Source of the DNA: Rhipicephalus microplus
Lineage: Eukaryota > Arthropoda > Arachnida > Ixodida > Ixodidae
NCBI RefSeq assembly: GCF_043290135.1
Contig: NC_134707.1
Location: 78,758,987-78,822,986 of the forward strand
Length of the DNA stretch: 64,000 bases
Direction: 5' to 3'
Both the position numbers and the translations under genes were made by a program. The notes below the pieces were generated by a model. It was not told the DNA's origin. It made no database searches and saw only the letters and a list, made by a program, of their open reading frames with translations. Positions 11,105 through 22,213 of the stretch are shown here, piece after piece (position 1 is the first letter of the stretch; every line of letters begins with the position of its first letter).

Positions 11105-12526
11105 GAAATAAAGTGCTGTGAAAGGCAACTTAGAACGATGTGCTGCAAATAGGCTACCAGTTTTTTATTCAGAAAATTCAGTTTGTATTCCTCTTCTAGC
11201 CAAATAAAGAATGAAGCGGTGTTACTAACTTTCAAGTTTTTTTCCTTCACTGAAACAATTTGTTAAAGTTTGTGTCAACGAAGGTGCAATGATTTCCAAT
11301 TGTTTGTGTCTTTCTGATATTTGCTTTTCTTCAAACACCTTAGAATGCTACAGAAGTCTCAAGATTGGTCGAAGTGGCGTTTTTGCAAGTTCAGGATTTC
11401 ACAGGTTGTGCGCCCCACCCATACAAAATCAAGGATGAAAATATATCATGTTTTATGGAGAGTTTTATATAGGTAGTTTGAGCATTTTATCAGTATTCTC
11501 TTTTCGTAGAAAAGTTCCCAAAACACCACAATGTACTAAATTCCACCCATGCATACAGAGCGAAAATTCTTAAGCTACGATAAAGAACTGTTCTATGAGA
11601 AAACCAAATGCTTAAAAACAAAAAAGCAAAAAAAGTGTTTTGAAATTTTCTTTCGGTGTAGTTTGCACCTTTGGGGCCTGTTGGAATGCTGGTGACATGC
11701 GCAATATATTTTGGTGCCCTAAATGTTTCGGGAAAATGCTGTAGAACAAATTTGTGTGCGCCCTTATTGTTATATCTTCTTCAATATAAATTCATCTTTG
11801 GAGAGATTAACCACTTTAACAGTTGTCGTGAAATTACCCACGTACAATGTGAAGATGCTTGCGAAACTGTTAAACATAATTGTACCTCTACCAACTTACG
11901 TAGCGAATTGTCAATGAAATTGCGCAGCGCAGCTACAACTCAGGGGTTACATGACGACTGCGGTATTCAAAAACATTAGAAGGCTTTCATGTGTTTTTCA
12001 TTGCTCATTGCTTACGGGTAAAAAAATCAACAAGAATGGCCTCTTATTTTGCAGCAATGATAGGCGAAGTCAAGGTTCCTCTGTGACTTACAGGCAGCTG
12101 GGTCTCACCGCCTACAGAAGTCAACAACAATAGTTCACTACGTCGTCTATCTGTTGCGAATTAAAAAGAAGGATATCCATGGAACGTATTAGTTACTCAA
12201 TATAGAAAGTACATTCGAACAAACGACGTCGGCGCCACCCAGCAGGTCATGATGTTCCAGACCTCTATAAAGTACACTTATGATACGTTAAAAAATGACC
12301 GGTGCTATATGGTACATAAGTACAGGAAATCACACAGTTCTGTTGTAGAGCCTTGATTCACTGTAACATCAACTCGGTTGAAAGGCAGGTATGTCCGTAC
12401 ACTTGAATTATGTTCGGTGAAGTAATTTTAATAGCACAAATCTCTGACAGCATTTTTGATGCTCGGCATGCTCCAGATATGGCACACTAATTGTTGCTAC
12501 GGCACGAGCTTGACGGTTTTACTCAC
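11105..12526. other. No gene recognised
   Basis: AT-rich sequence downstream (on the - strand) of the signal-peptide exon at 12527-12572. Further exons of that gene would be expected here, but I could not find one with convincing splice sites. Short + strand frames at 11671-11979 and 11951-12133 have no motif. Confidence 0.35.
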
Positions 12527-12572
12527 CCATCAAAAGGGCAAGGAGCAGGATGCAGATCAACATCGTTTTCAT
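12527..12572 (-). CDS. Signal-peptide first exon of a secreted protein (partial)
   Basis: On the - strand an ATG with A at -3 opens MKTMLICILLLALLM plus one base, and the sequence then meets GTGAGT, a perfect donor. A short hydrophobic core after MKT and a phase-1 intron right after the signal peptide are typical of small secreted proteins of arthropods, including tick salivary peptides. Rest of the gene: no downstream exon could be identified between here and the RTE copy at 11.1 kb, so the mature product is unknown. It could be a chance match, since it rests on 46 bases, but ATG, hydrophobic core, phase and donor agree. Confidence 0.45.
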
Positions 12573-13395
12573 GCTTAGAGTTGTAATAGGCTTTACCGAC
12601 GATGTTGAAAACCACAGTTTCCTTTGACTTTGTAGAAATGCCAATCTAAGTACCAGGTGTGATGCCTAATGAAAGCGCAAAGACTTCGTAAGGAACTGTG
12701 TCGTAGTTGGGGTGAAGATTGAAGCTTTCCATTCGTGGAGGGGATTAAATAATTACGGTAAGCCCACAGCGTAGCTTGTTGTACAGCAGCTGTCGTATGA
12801 ATTCTTCCGCGATAAGCACTTCTGTGCGGCATTTCCGCATTACGCGGTTGTAGTGTGGGACAACGTCTAGTTGCATTGCGTACGCTCGCAATTTAGGACT
12901 TTTAAAATGCAGCTGACAAGCGGTCGCTGCAAAAGCTGCACGTTGAAAAACAGGTGCAATACTGCATGGCAGGAAAAAATTATCTCCACCAAAAACGATA
13001 ACGTACGCTATCGCTCGACTGTGAAAAGTGCTCATGCAAAACCGGCTCAAAAATCTCTCTCTAATACTACGCTCCGACTCTCGGCCATTATGCCTGTCCA
13101 CCTAAATAATAGACACAAAGCGAGAGTTATCGTCATAAAAAGCTGTTTCACCTTCAAAGTAGGAAGCGACATGCAGCCGGATTCAAAAAAAAAAAAAGAA
13201 CCCCACAGCGGGAAGGCTTTGTACGATGAGGCTGTTGTTTTTTTTTCCTGGTTTCCAAGGCCTTGTTTTTATCCTGCTGGTAGAATTCATGAGTGTGCTG
13301 TACTTATCGCACTGAATAAAGCCCAAGCCTTGCTTTCAAAAAATGTCGTAATGATGTCACTTATGTGAAGCTGTCTTTCACCTGTCTAGTTAATG
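12573..13395. other. Possible 5' region of the signal-peptide exon; no other gene
   Basis: Upstream of the - strand ATG lies AT-balanced sequence without a clear TATA box at the usual distance; taattatttaatcc near 12745-12758 is only a weak candidate. Overlapping frames of 118 codons (-, 12745-13101) and 165 codons (+, 12871-13368) lie here without recognisable motifs, and I do not call them. Confidence 0.3.
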
Positions 13396-13495
13396 ATTGG
13401 TATGTGGGGTTTAACGTCCCAAAACCACCATATGATTATGAGAGACGCCGTAGTGGAGGGCTCCGGAAAATTTGACCGGAAATTTTGACCAACGT
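13396..13495 (-). repeat. Truncated tRNA-derived SINE
   Basis: The tail-side part of the same SINE family as 58854-59101 is present: tgtggggtttaacgtccc, aaaccaccatatgattatg, agagacgccgtagtggaggg and ctccggaaaatttgacc. The copy stops where the 14-bp hairpin at 13490-13522 begins, so the tRNA-like head is missing. Confidence 0.75.
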
Positions 13496-13522
13496 CTTTC
13501 GCCACGATGGCGAAAGACGTTG
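13490..13522. repeat. Perfect 14-bp hairpin, 5-nt loop
   Basis: CAACGTCTTTCGCC is followed by acgat and then by its exact reverse complement. It sits at the break point of the truncated SINE. No T-run follows, so it does not look like a terminator. Confidence 0.85.
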
Positions 13523-14271
13523 CTGGTGAAGGCTCAGAAAGCTGCGACCACTAAACTACAAAATAATGTACACCAAATTTTCCAAAAGATATGAATATTA
13601 TTTTGTATCAGCATTACTTGAAATATCTGCAGTTGTTCGATTGGAGTTTTTAAATAATTTGGGGAATTCATATTTTCAACATTCAATTATGTAATTTCAT
13701 ATTATTACAGACTCAACATTCAACTTCTTGGACTATGACCGCAATCTCCAGTCGGAAACAAAGGCAGTGAGTGGTTCAGCTGGCCATGTGCTATCAGACT
13801 AGGCGTTGAAAACGACCTCACGTCTTTGAAGAAGCTTGGGCCATGTTGTGCTAAATGTGCATACAGTGGTTTCTTATTTAAATGCAGAATCATTTGATGC
13901 CAAGTTCACCACAGATTATCGGGACTGAATAAACACTTTCTATATAGTTCATCATATCAATTGGTATAACCGTTGATCCCGACCTTTTTTTGCAAGAAAT
14001 ATCTGGTATTAGCTTTGTACACTCGAAGGTAGTTATACACCTAATTGAAGCATTGTATTGGATGTTTACTTTAGGTAAACCAACATTAAGTGTGTGTGCA
14101 CTGGAAAAAACATACTAGGAGAACTATGCCACCTTCTGTACAATGTAGCTGTTAATTATATTACCCTAATTATTTATTCCTATGTGGACATTAATCCTTT
14201 GGAAGTATTGTTGCTTTGAGCTTTTTTCATGGTACCACTTTTATTTGCTATAGCCTGGATAGCAACAATAT
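13523..14271. other. No gene recognised
   Basis: AT-rich DNA up to the 5' LTR of element 1. The last four bases (14268-14271, atat) are one copy of the target-site duplication. Confidence 0.5.
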
Positions 14272-14432
14272 TGTTACGGTGCATCATCGACAGGAGCAAG
14301 CGTGGCACTTAGCGAAGATGAAGAAGACGCCTGTGCGTTAGGCGCTTGCACGAGAGGTATACTCAGACATCTTGTTCGGCTGCCGACTCTCGGTGGACGC
14401 TGTCCTGTAAGCCAAGACCTCGCTCCGTCACA
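14272..14432 (+). repeat. 5' LTR of element 1
   Basis: 161 bp, from TGTTACGGTG to CCGTCACA, with the TG...CA ends usual for retroviral-type LTRs. It differs from the 3' LTR only around 14354-14362 (gaggtatactc here, gagggtactc there). The primer-binding site begins at 14435. Confidence 0.93.
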
Positions 14433-14513
14433 TTTGGTGGAAGCGTGCTGGGTAACCACCTCGCAACGGAACTTCGCAGCGGCCGACGTTTGAAGGGTCA
14501 TTCCACAACGATT

Positions 14514-15761
14514 ACGGAGAGTACGGCGTCTGCATCTGCTCCTGGTGTTCCTGCGGCCGGAGATGATGCGGTAACTACATCTCCTTCTGCGACCACAACC
14601 TTTGTGCTCGAACCCCCGCGGGATCCTGGCACGTTCAGCGGTTCCGGCGATCCAGATGAAGTTGACGTTGAAGATTGGCTGGCAGAGTACGAACGTGTGA
14701 GTACTCGATACCGATGGGGCCCGACTCTTATGCTGGCAAACCTGTTATTCTATCTTAGGGGAACCGCCAAATCGTGGTATGAGAACCATGAAACAGAACT
14801 TGTGAGTTGGGCAGTGTGCAGGGAGAAAATGCTAGACCTGTTCGGAAAGCCGATTGGAAGAAAAATGGCCGCGAACAAAATGCTCGCGTCTCGGGCGCAG
14901 ACCTCGACCGAGTCTTACGTCTCCTATATAGAAGATGTGTTGTCGTTGTGTCGCAAAGCCAATGCCGATATGCCGGAGGCTGACAAGGTCGGGCATATTC
15001 TTAAGGGGATTGCGGATGACGCATTCAACCTCCTCATCTGCAAAAATTTTTCTACAGTGGACGCCATTATAAAAGAATGTCGGCGCTTTGAGCAAGCGAA
15101 GAGCCGGCGGATTAACAGCGTGTTCACCCGCCTTCCGAATACGGCTGCAACATCATCTTGCGAAGACCGTGCAAGAACACAGCCACCACCTCTAGATTCA
15201 TCGGATCAGGTGACCCGAATTGTACGGCGCGAACTTGAAGCCATTGCCTCTGCTCCGGCTCACACCGCTGCAAGTGACACCACCCCACTCACTGCTAACA
15301 TGGTTCAAGCCATCGTCCGCCAAGAACTCGCCAGCATAGGTATTCCCTCGGTGTGCGCTTTGCCCAGCCCGCAGCGAGCTTCATGGCGTCCACCCTCGTC
15401 CTATCGCGAGCAGCAGTTCACGGCCCGATCTCGCGACCCTGCGGCGTGGAGAACCGTCGACAACCGACCAATTTGTTTTCATTGCCACCGTATCGGTCAT
15501 GTCGTCCGTTACTGCAATTACCGCTGGTCCTCGCCACCTCGGACTTCATCTCAACCTCACTACCGACAGGACAGAACCCGCTTCGCGTCTGCCGTGCAGC
15601 CTTCTCCGCAAAACATCTACCGAAGGTTCAACAGCCGATCTCCGTCACCGCATGGTCATCAGTCGCGTTCGCCTCCAGGACGTCGCCAGTCGTCTCGCTC
15701 ACCGCAGACTCGCAGGCCGTCATCTCCATTCAACCCCGCTCCTGCCTACCCGGAAAACTAA
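14514..15761 (+). pseudogene. gag polyprotein, element 1
   Basis: Gag coats the element RNA and forms the particle in the cytoplasm. The capsid-like part has VEDWLAEYERVST and LLFYLRGTAKSWYENHE, the usual Ty3/gypsy Gag order. A single zinc knuckle, CFHCHRIGHVVRYC (CX2CX4HX4C), lies at about residues 321-334 of this reading. An R/S/P-rich tail follows. The frame is open from inside the LTR (14346). No ATG lies between the primer-binding site and the conserved region. The start is placed at an ACG (14514) whose following codons, E-S-T, look like a Gag start, so the initiator is probably mutated. The frame ends at TAA within the gag-pol overlap. About 415 codons, typical for the family. Confidence 0.8.
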
Positions 15762-17260
15762 ACGGTGCAGCGCCCGGAGGTGACGCTGCATCTTCGACTC
15801 CCTCCACAAATCCTCTCTTGACGCTTCCGACGAGACAAAATTTGTTAGACGTTGCCGTTGACGGTGTGCCTATTTCTGCCCTTATAGATACTGGAGCGCA
15901 CATTTCTGTAATGAGTGCGAACCTTCGCCGACGCCTACATAAAGTGCTCACGCCTGCCGCTTCCCACAAACTTCGTGTCGCTGATGGGAGGAACCCTGAT
16001 GTTCAAGGGATGTGCACGGCCCGTGTGTCCATTGCTGGTCATCCTACATTAGTTCAGTTTGCCGTCATTGAAATGTGTCCTCATGACCTAATACTTGGTT
16101 TGGACTTCCTGTCACGTCATTCTGCGCTCATTGATTGTGCCACTGGTGCTCTTCAGCTTGAACTGCCGCAGTTTGCCGATTTTCCAGCAGACTATTCTCC
16201 CCGTTTCCGCTCTCATCACCACGTTCGCTTGCCTCCGCAAGCTGCTACATATGTCACTTTGTCGTGCTCACGTCATGTGCCCGACGGTGACTACCTCGTC
16301 ACTCCTATAGTCGACGTACTGATGGCCCGAGACGTCACCCTTGCTCACACTGTTGTCGCCGTCGCTAATAATACAGTGGTTATACCACTACTCAACGTGA
16401 GTCTCTTGACTCAAGTTATTCCGCAAGACATGTCTTTGGCCACCCTATCTCCACTTGACAGCTGCAACGTTACTGGTTTGGACACCGATACTACATCCCC
16501 CTGTCTTGGCCGCAATTACACTCTGCCTGCAGATGACATTATCAAGATGATTGCTCCCGACCTCACTGCAGTGCAAGCTGCCAGCCTCCGTAGTCTGCTA
16601 ACATCATATAGAGACGTTTTCGACTTTGACCACTGCCCTCTCAGCCAAACAACTGCAGTGACTCACCGGATCAACACTGGTAATGCCAGTCCTATACGGC
16701 GGCGTCCATATCGCGTATCTCACAAGGAACGCCAAGTAATTCAAAATGAAGTGGATAAAATGATTACTAAAGACGTAATAGAACCCTCATCCAGCCCCTG
16801 GGCCTCCCCAGTCGTGCTCGTTCAGAAGAAAGATGGCAGCTGGCGCTTTTGCGTGGACTATCGCCATTTAAACAAAGTGACCCACAAAGATGTCTACCCT
16901 TTGCCTCGGATTGATGACGCCCTCGATTGCCTCCATGGTGCCCAATACTTTTCTTCTATCGACCTTCGATCCGGCTATTGGCAAATTTCCGTCGACCCCA
17001 TGGATCGTGAAAAAACCGCTTTCGTTACGCCCGACGGCCTCTACCAGTTCAAAGTCATGCCGTTTGGACTGTGTAATGCGCCGGCAACCTTCGAGCGCAT
17101 GATGGACTCCCTTCTCCGAGGATATAAGTGGTCCATCTGCTTATGTTATTTAGACGATGTCATCGTCTTTTCGCCCACCTTTGACAGCCATATAACACGT
17201 CTGTCAGCTGTTCTGGACGTTTTTCGAAGAGCTACTCTCCAGCTCCATTCTGCAAAATGA
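15751..17260 (+). pseudogene. pol, element 1: protease and reverse transcriptase, truncated
   Basis: Pol supplies protease, reverse transcriptase, RNase H and integrase. Here the aspartic protease is visible at DTGAHISVMS (about 15886) with its second conserved part LILGLDFLSRHSA. Reverse transcriptase runs from SSPWASPVVLVQKKDGSWRF through FCVDYRHLNKV, YPLPRIDDALD, FSSIDLRSGYWQI, MPFGLCNAPATFERMM and YLDDVIVF, so all catalytic blocks (D...YLDD) are intact. The frame ends at a TGA (17258-17260) just after LQLHSAK, where family members continue with KCxFG. RNase H and the integrase zinc-binding part are missing because of a deletion at this point. Confidence 0.88.
15752..15761 (+). promoter_or_regulatory. 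Probable -1 frameshift site, element 1
   Basis: GGAAAAC (15752-15758) lies in the gag frame as G-GAA-AAC, directly followed by the gag stop TAA. Pol is open in the -1 frame across it, reading P-G-K-L-N. The heptamer departs from the X-XXY-YYZ rule at one base, whereas elements 2 and 3 have the canonical GGGAAAC at the same place. Confidence 0.55.
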
Positions 17261-18056
17261 GACAGACTACGCCACACGCTTTGCCATCACTAAAGCACTG
17301 CCGACAAGCTGTTCCACTGACATCGCTGACTTTCTCTTGTATGAAGTCATTCTTCATCATGGCGCTCCGCGGCAGCTGCTTACTGATCGAGGAAGGTACT
17401 TTCTTTCACGTGTTGTGGATGATATTCTCCGCGCCTGCTCCACTGAGCACAAGCTTACCAATGCTTATCATCCACAGACAAATGGATTGACCGAGCGTCT
17501 GAACCGAACGCTGACGCAGATGCTGTCAATGTACGTTTCGCCAGATCACCGTGACTGGGACAAAGCACTCCCCTTTGTCACGTTCGCGTACAATTCTTCA
17601 CGGCATGACACAGCTAGTTATTCGCCGTTTTATTTGCTATTTGGCCGACATCCAGCATTACCATTTGACACGCTCCTTCCTTCGGCTGCCCCCTTGTCTA
17701 CTGAGTACGCCAGCGATGTCGTTTCTCGAGCCCATGCAGCCCGTCAGCTTGCCCGTGATCGGCTGCACTTGTCGCAAGCGCAGCAAAAAGACCGCTATGA
17801 CAGTCGCCACCAAAGCGTGCACTTCTCACCGGGGTCTCTGGTACTTCTCTGGACACCAAACCGCCAAGTCGGTTTATCAGAGAAGCTACTATCACACTAC
17901 CATGGCCCCTACAAAGTGTTACGACAACTTAGTGACGTGAGCTACGAGATCGCACCCCTAAACAATGCCTTTTCGACCACCTCACTCCAGACAGACGTTG
18001 TACACGTTTCCAGACTGAAACCGTATCACCCTCCTCGTTCGTCACCGCCGTACTAA
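17259..18056 (+). pseudogene. pol, element 1: integrase C-terminal half
   Basis: The frame resumes within the integrase core at TDYATRFAITKALPT. It keeps the second catalytic Asp region (HHGAPRQLLTDRG), the glutamate block (YHPQTNGLTERLNRTL) and the C-terminal GPY/F module (LLSHYHGPYKVLRQL, ending VVHVSRLKPYHPP). The HHCC zinc-binding domain and the first catalytic Asp are absent. This part is in a different frame from the reverse transcriptase before it. Compared with element 2, roughly 400 codons (about 1.2 kb) are missing at the junction near 17258. It cannot produce a working integrase. Confidence 0.88.
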
Positions 18057-18090
18057 GCGCCGTGACGGCGCTTCCGCCGCAGGGGAGTGA

Positions 18091-18250
18091 TGTTACGGTG
18101 CATCATCGACAGGAGCAAGCGTGGCACTTAGCGAAGATGAAGAAGACGCCTGTGCGTTAGGCGCTTGCACGAGAGGGTACTCAGACATCTTGTTCGGCTG
18201 CCGACTCTCGGTGGACGCTGTCCTGTAAGCCAAGACCTCGCTCCGTCACA
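18091..18250 (+). repeat. 3' LTR of element 1
   Basis: 160 bp, nearly identical to the 5' LTR. The polypurine tract aggggagtga (18081-18090) precedes it, as expected for plus-strand priming. It is followed by atat, the second copy of the target duplication. Confidence 0.93.
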
Positions 18251-18254
18251 ATAT

Positions 18255-18959
18255 TATAATATATAATGTCACAGACCTCGCACTTTCGAGTGAATTGCCA
18301 TCTCGCCGAATGACTGAAATAAACTTTTATTTTCGCCTTTGGGCATGTGTTCAGACTTCCTGTGGTGTAACTACAAGGCGTCATGTGGTCGGAATAAGTT
18401 ACAGGCTTTGTTCCTTGGGGCGCCATCTGCATAACAAATTCAAACTTTCCAAATACCCCAAATCACAGCATGGTTTGTAAACAATCTGGCCAGTTTATCT
18501 CGTTTAAAATGGTGGCACTTGATCGTAAACATTACCATAAGAGCCCTTATTCTTACCCGGGAATATTCAGCCTATGCTGTCTTAGTACATTATTATGTCA
18601 CTCGTTTCAGACTTAGGAAAATCGTCGTCCTCACGAACGTACAATCAGAGCAATTTGCCTCACCCTGTTGCGAGTTCCCCTCCACTTTCTCTGCTTCTAC
18701 GTAAAATATACACTTATTTCTGCGATTTCATTTCTTCGTTATATCGTTGCCATTTCAACCCTCATTGACGTTTCCCGAAAAACAACTTGTTCATTTAAGG
18801 CGTCGATATTGAATTATGACTGTTATTATTGTATGTGGACTACGAATATAGGACTGCCTGCTGCAGCTAACGATTGCTTCTACTTGATTCAAAGTCTATT
18901 TCTCCTTTAACGCTGGAACCGCTCATGACTTTCCTTTGCAAGTTGGTACCTATAGTAAG
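18255..18959. other. No gene recognised
   Basis: AT-rich DNA downstream of element 1. Short overlapping frames without motifs, and no repeat identified. Confidence 0.4.
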
Positions 18960-19340
18960 GGGGGAAGATTTATTCGCTGACAGCGGCTCTAGCTAACACC
19001 GAGCAGAGCACGCAGTATTGCAGTTTAAACCAGAACAAGGTTGTCATCTTTCTTCTTTTGGGTGTCATTTTAGTGCTTGTGATGGAGCGACACTTCCATT
19101 CACGTGTCATTACCTCGGCCGGTAAGGCACTGTCTTGGTGCCTGTCAAATGGACGAGCCGCCATAGTAGGGTTTAAGACGAAAAACATGGACTGCTTCAG
19201 TTCTCGGTGTAGCAGCCTATGAGTTTGTTGTCCCGGAAATCGACAAAGGATTCTGTAGGGACCAACGTAGCGTGATAAGAATTTCTAGCAGCGGCCAACG
19301 CGTCGAGACGGCGAGACAGGAGCCTCAGTAGAACAAGAGA
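18960..19340 (-). pseudogene. Decayed Ty3/gypsy integrase C-terminus
   Basis: On the - strand KFLSRYVGPYRILCRFPG resembles the GPY/F module of gypsy integrases (KLLxRYxGPYRVLRxL). It is followed after the right distance by KQSMFFVLNPTMAARP, which resembles the closing VVHVSRLKPY. Frames change between and around the two parts. No LTR was recognised. Sequence upstream on this strand (to about 19480) may continue the relic. Confidence 0.4.
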
Positions 19341-21600
19341 GCCCACAAAAAAATTTTCTTATGTTGATGATCCTAAAGGAACTTTTGTGCTCTCCGCAAT
19401 GACAATAGCTGAGCGTGGGCTACTGTGCGTGCCTGGAGAGCACGGGGGACGGCATATTTATCAATTCTTTTTCATAAGCCTATCTTTGAGAGGTTTCCCT
19501 TGTCCTTTAGGTGCTCTCTTCTTTGGATGTTTCGAACAGCTACCTTGTTTGTTTCTTCGATAGAGGCAATCTAGAAAGCTTCAGTGATCTAGGGTCGAAT
19601 TCCATAACGTCAGACTCTCGAGCTTCATCATTTATATTATTCCTTTGGTTCTGGTTGCCACCTACAGGAGGCCCTGCAGGGTCAGAATTGAAGAGCCTCT
19701 GCGAACTTCTACAATGATTCCTACTGAGTCATGTTAACGTCAACGCCTCACACAAGCCCTTTCACACATGCTAAAAGAGGCAGGATGAATGCGTTCACTG
19801 GACTCACCGTGAACATAGAACACTTCAGAAAGTCTTCAACACAAAGCTGGCCTGACGAATGGCAGACTATACCACCCCTGCCGAACTGGCAGACCTCTGA
19901 GATGTGGTGGATCGCAGGCAGCTCCGCTTGTATGACTTTCGAATTTTTCCTCCGTATAGTACCATCAATGTTTGGGACAGGGGACACAGAAGCCTAAAAG
20001 ATGTCGTTTCGCAAAAGCAATGTTGCTGGTGTATTCTGCGGTGAAAAAGAATCGTACCAGAGGAAAGCCCTTGGTCCAGGTGTGGAATGCGGCATGTCTG
20101 ATCTTACGAGTACAAACAGCACTCGCTGGTCAGCGAGAACACTATGAAAGTATTGAGCAAGAAGGAAACTTAGCTTCAACTACAGAAACTTTGGTTACGA
20201 CCCCCTGAGCTAAAGCGCCACAGCAGTTACGCCCAGGACCCAGTGAGTCGGCGATCCACACTCAATCCCTTCACCCGCCAACAGCGTCCTCTTTTGTGCA
20301 ACAGACGGGTACGTTGCATGGTGTCACTGTCGTGTTCACACTACCACGTTTATACCACCCACCACACCACAACACCACACAAGGCATTCCGCACCATCGC
20401 ACTGATATCGCGCTTGTACCTACAATGGTGACTGAGTGCAACAGGGCAAGTAGAGAGCTGCTCGGCGAATTAATACAAATGTTCATAGACAATGCCTATA
20501 AGGTAAGGGCAAACAGATGCAAGTTTCACCGCCCTCAAGTCCCGTAAATTGGAAATTGCATAGACGGGGGAGGACAGCTCTCCATTGAGAACAATATAGG
20601 CCGCCACGTTACTAAAACGTCATAGAGTTGCGTTCATTCCTGGCCATGCTGTACATGATACACGATTCTTACCAAGTATGCCCTCAGTGTTTTCATTATT
20701 GTGTGCTATTGTAAGAAAAAAAGTGTTGGCAGTCGCTTTGGCAGCGTTCCTCGACTTTAAAAAACGTCCATAAAATCTTGAAGAACATGCAGAAATTGAT
20801 TCATCTAATCTTCAAACACTTATTATGATATAGTAATCAATAATACTATGCTTTCATTACAGCTTAGAACTGACGTGCGCCCACCAACTACTCTGGAGAA
20901 ACTAGGTCATGATACTGTCCACGGCACAACAGATGATGCTTCAACTGCAACGTGAAATATGCCTGGACTTTTATCAATAAAATTCGGGGTGAGGACCTTG
21001 TTCTGGTGGCAGGATCTGGATAGGGACAAGAACTACTTGTAAGTCTCTCGTAAAAACGTTGTGAAAAACCTGCGACAGCACAGCCAGCGAATTGGCCGTA
21101 AATATTTGAAAGGCAATTTTGACCCAGCATTGTTTTTACGGGGCTGATAGCAAGCCAAAGAATAACAGGTGACGGTAGGCGTGCGCATGAAACGGGTCAA
21201 AGTAGTGGCCCAAAGGCCCGCCAACAGGCTTTCAACTAATCGTTGTTTGCAAGGTACAACGAAAGAAGGGTCGAAACTGCCACCGCAACACCGGTATGAA
21301 TAGCGCTTGACACAACGAGCGGCATCGCGGAACAAGCGGAAGCGTTGAAGAGCTCGTCTCGAAGAAATTTTTGCATGCGTTTAACCATGAAGCTACAAGT
21401 GCCAGAGGAAACCGAGACAGACCCACTATGACTTACTCTGAGCGTTGGGAAAAAAATTGCCCGCATGAAAACAAAAGCAGAGTAAGTGATACCCATCCAA
21501 TCTGTATTAGAAACAAATGACACGTCCTAAACACATCCTTTGTCTCTGGTATGTAGAATCTATCACTCGTGAAGTGATGTAAGATGAAAACCAACAGTGA
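19341..21600. other. No gene recognised; several overlapping frames
   Basis: About 2.2 kb with more balanced base composition than its surroundings. Frames of 60-100 codons overlap on both strands, notably 19731-19997 and 20296-20547 on + and 21033-21523 on -. The overlap of long frames on one strand at 21.0-21.5 kb could mark a decayed element, but I recognise no motif and do not assign one. Confidence 0.3.
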
Positions 21601-21602
21601 AG

Positions 21603-21658
21603 ATGAAGAAGAAGACCATTACGGGGCTAGCTGTACCGTTTCTGGCTCAGCGTTATTC
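21603..21658 (+). CDS. Weak candidate first exon of the chitinase-like gene
   Basis: ATG (A at -3) opens MKKKTITGLAVPFLAQRY plus two bases and reaches GTGAGT, a perfect donor, in phase 2. Exon A at 26542 requires exactly a phase-2 partner, and joining the two gives a Ser codon at the junction. A basic start before a membrane segment would suit a type II membrane protein. Against it: only 18 codons, a second ATG in another frame 19 bases upstream, and a GAAGAT-rich context that can give such frames by chance. With it the nine-exon reading totals 504 codons including the stop. Confidence 0.3.
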
Positions 21659-21660
21659 GT

Positions 21661-22142
21661 GAGTAATGGGTGAGTTACTTTCCTTTTTTTTTTGTTAATA
21701 TAAAAGAGTATTTTCCATCTGATTCGGTGATATCGCACCAGCTTCAGTGCTTTAGTAGTATACCGAGGCACAGCAACTTCACGCTAGTTGAAGCTGCGGC
21801 CATGGTGACACTAGACGATTAGGAATGTTATGTTTTCCTCGATTTCTGAACTGCTAGGTGACTTAGACCCACCTTAATAAACAACACTGCTCTTCACTGA
21901 ACTGTATATTAGTACCGATGAGGTTTATCTGGCCGTTTATTTCTTATACGTGCGTAATGCTGTGCATTAGAAGCTGTTTTCGTAGGCCTGCACAACGGCA
22001 TTTCCCAATATCGTGGTTTTGGCATGTTAAATTTCGAGAACTTTCCTCAAGCGTGGCGGTAAGGAGCACATCCATTAGAGAAATCTGCGTGCTAGCGAAA
22101 CAAACATTCAGCGCGGGCAACTCAGTTTTTTTCCGTGCAGTC

Positions 22143-22144
<2 letters not shown>
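21661..22144. other. No gene recognised
   Basis: Sequence after the candidate donor at 21659. It would be intronic if that exon is real. There is a T-run at 21686-21695 and no motif. Confidence 0.35.

Positions 22145-22210
<66 letters not shown>
22145..22210. repeat. (ATT)n microsatellite
   Basis: About 22 uninterrupted ATT units. The poly-Ile run in a + strand frame here is only the translated repeat. Confidence 0.97.

Positions 22211-22213
<3 letters not shown>

Larger units (their letters stand above)
14272..18250 (+). mobile_element. Ty3/gypsy LTR retrotransposon, element 1 (internally deleted)
   Basis: Complete ends are present. The LTR pair (161 and 160 bp, TGTTACGG...GTCACA) differs at about two positions. 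A 4-bp atat duplication flanks the element (14268-14271 and 18251-18254). A primer-binding site begins just after the 5' LTR (tggtggaagcgtgctggg), and a purine tract (aggggagtga) ends at the 3' LTR. Inside are gag and a pol that lacks RNase H and the front half of integrase. Near-identical LTRs mean a recent insertion. The internal deletion means it could move only with proteins from another copy. Confidence 0.93.

Noticed and set aside
10734..11250. Long frames of poly-His, poly-Thr, poly-Gly and poly-Val on both strands
   Set aside because: They are translations of the GGT/AAG/GAT repeat tail of the RTE copy, open in nearly every frame because the repeat has no stop codon.
14346..14513. Gag of element 1 starting at the ATG inside the LTR
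   Set aside because: The ATG lies within the LTR upstream of the primer-binding site. Conserved Gag sequence starts later, so the LTR-encoded residues are unlikely to be part of the protein.
21033..21523. Two overlapping - strand frames of 95-100 codons
   Set aside because: No motif, no splice sites that make one frame better than the other, and no start context. Left as unassigned.
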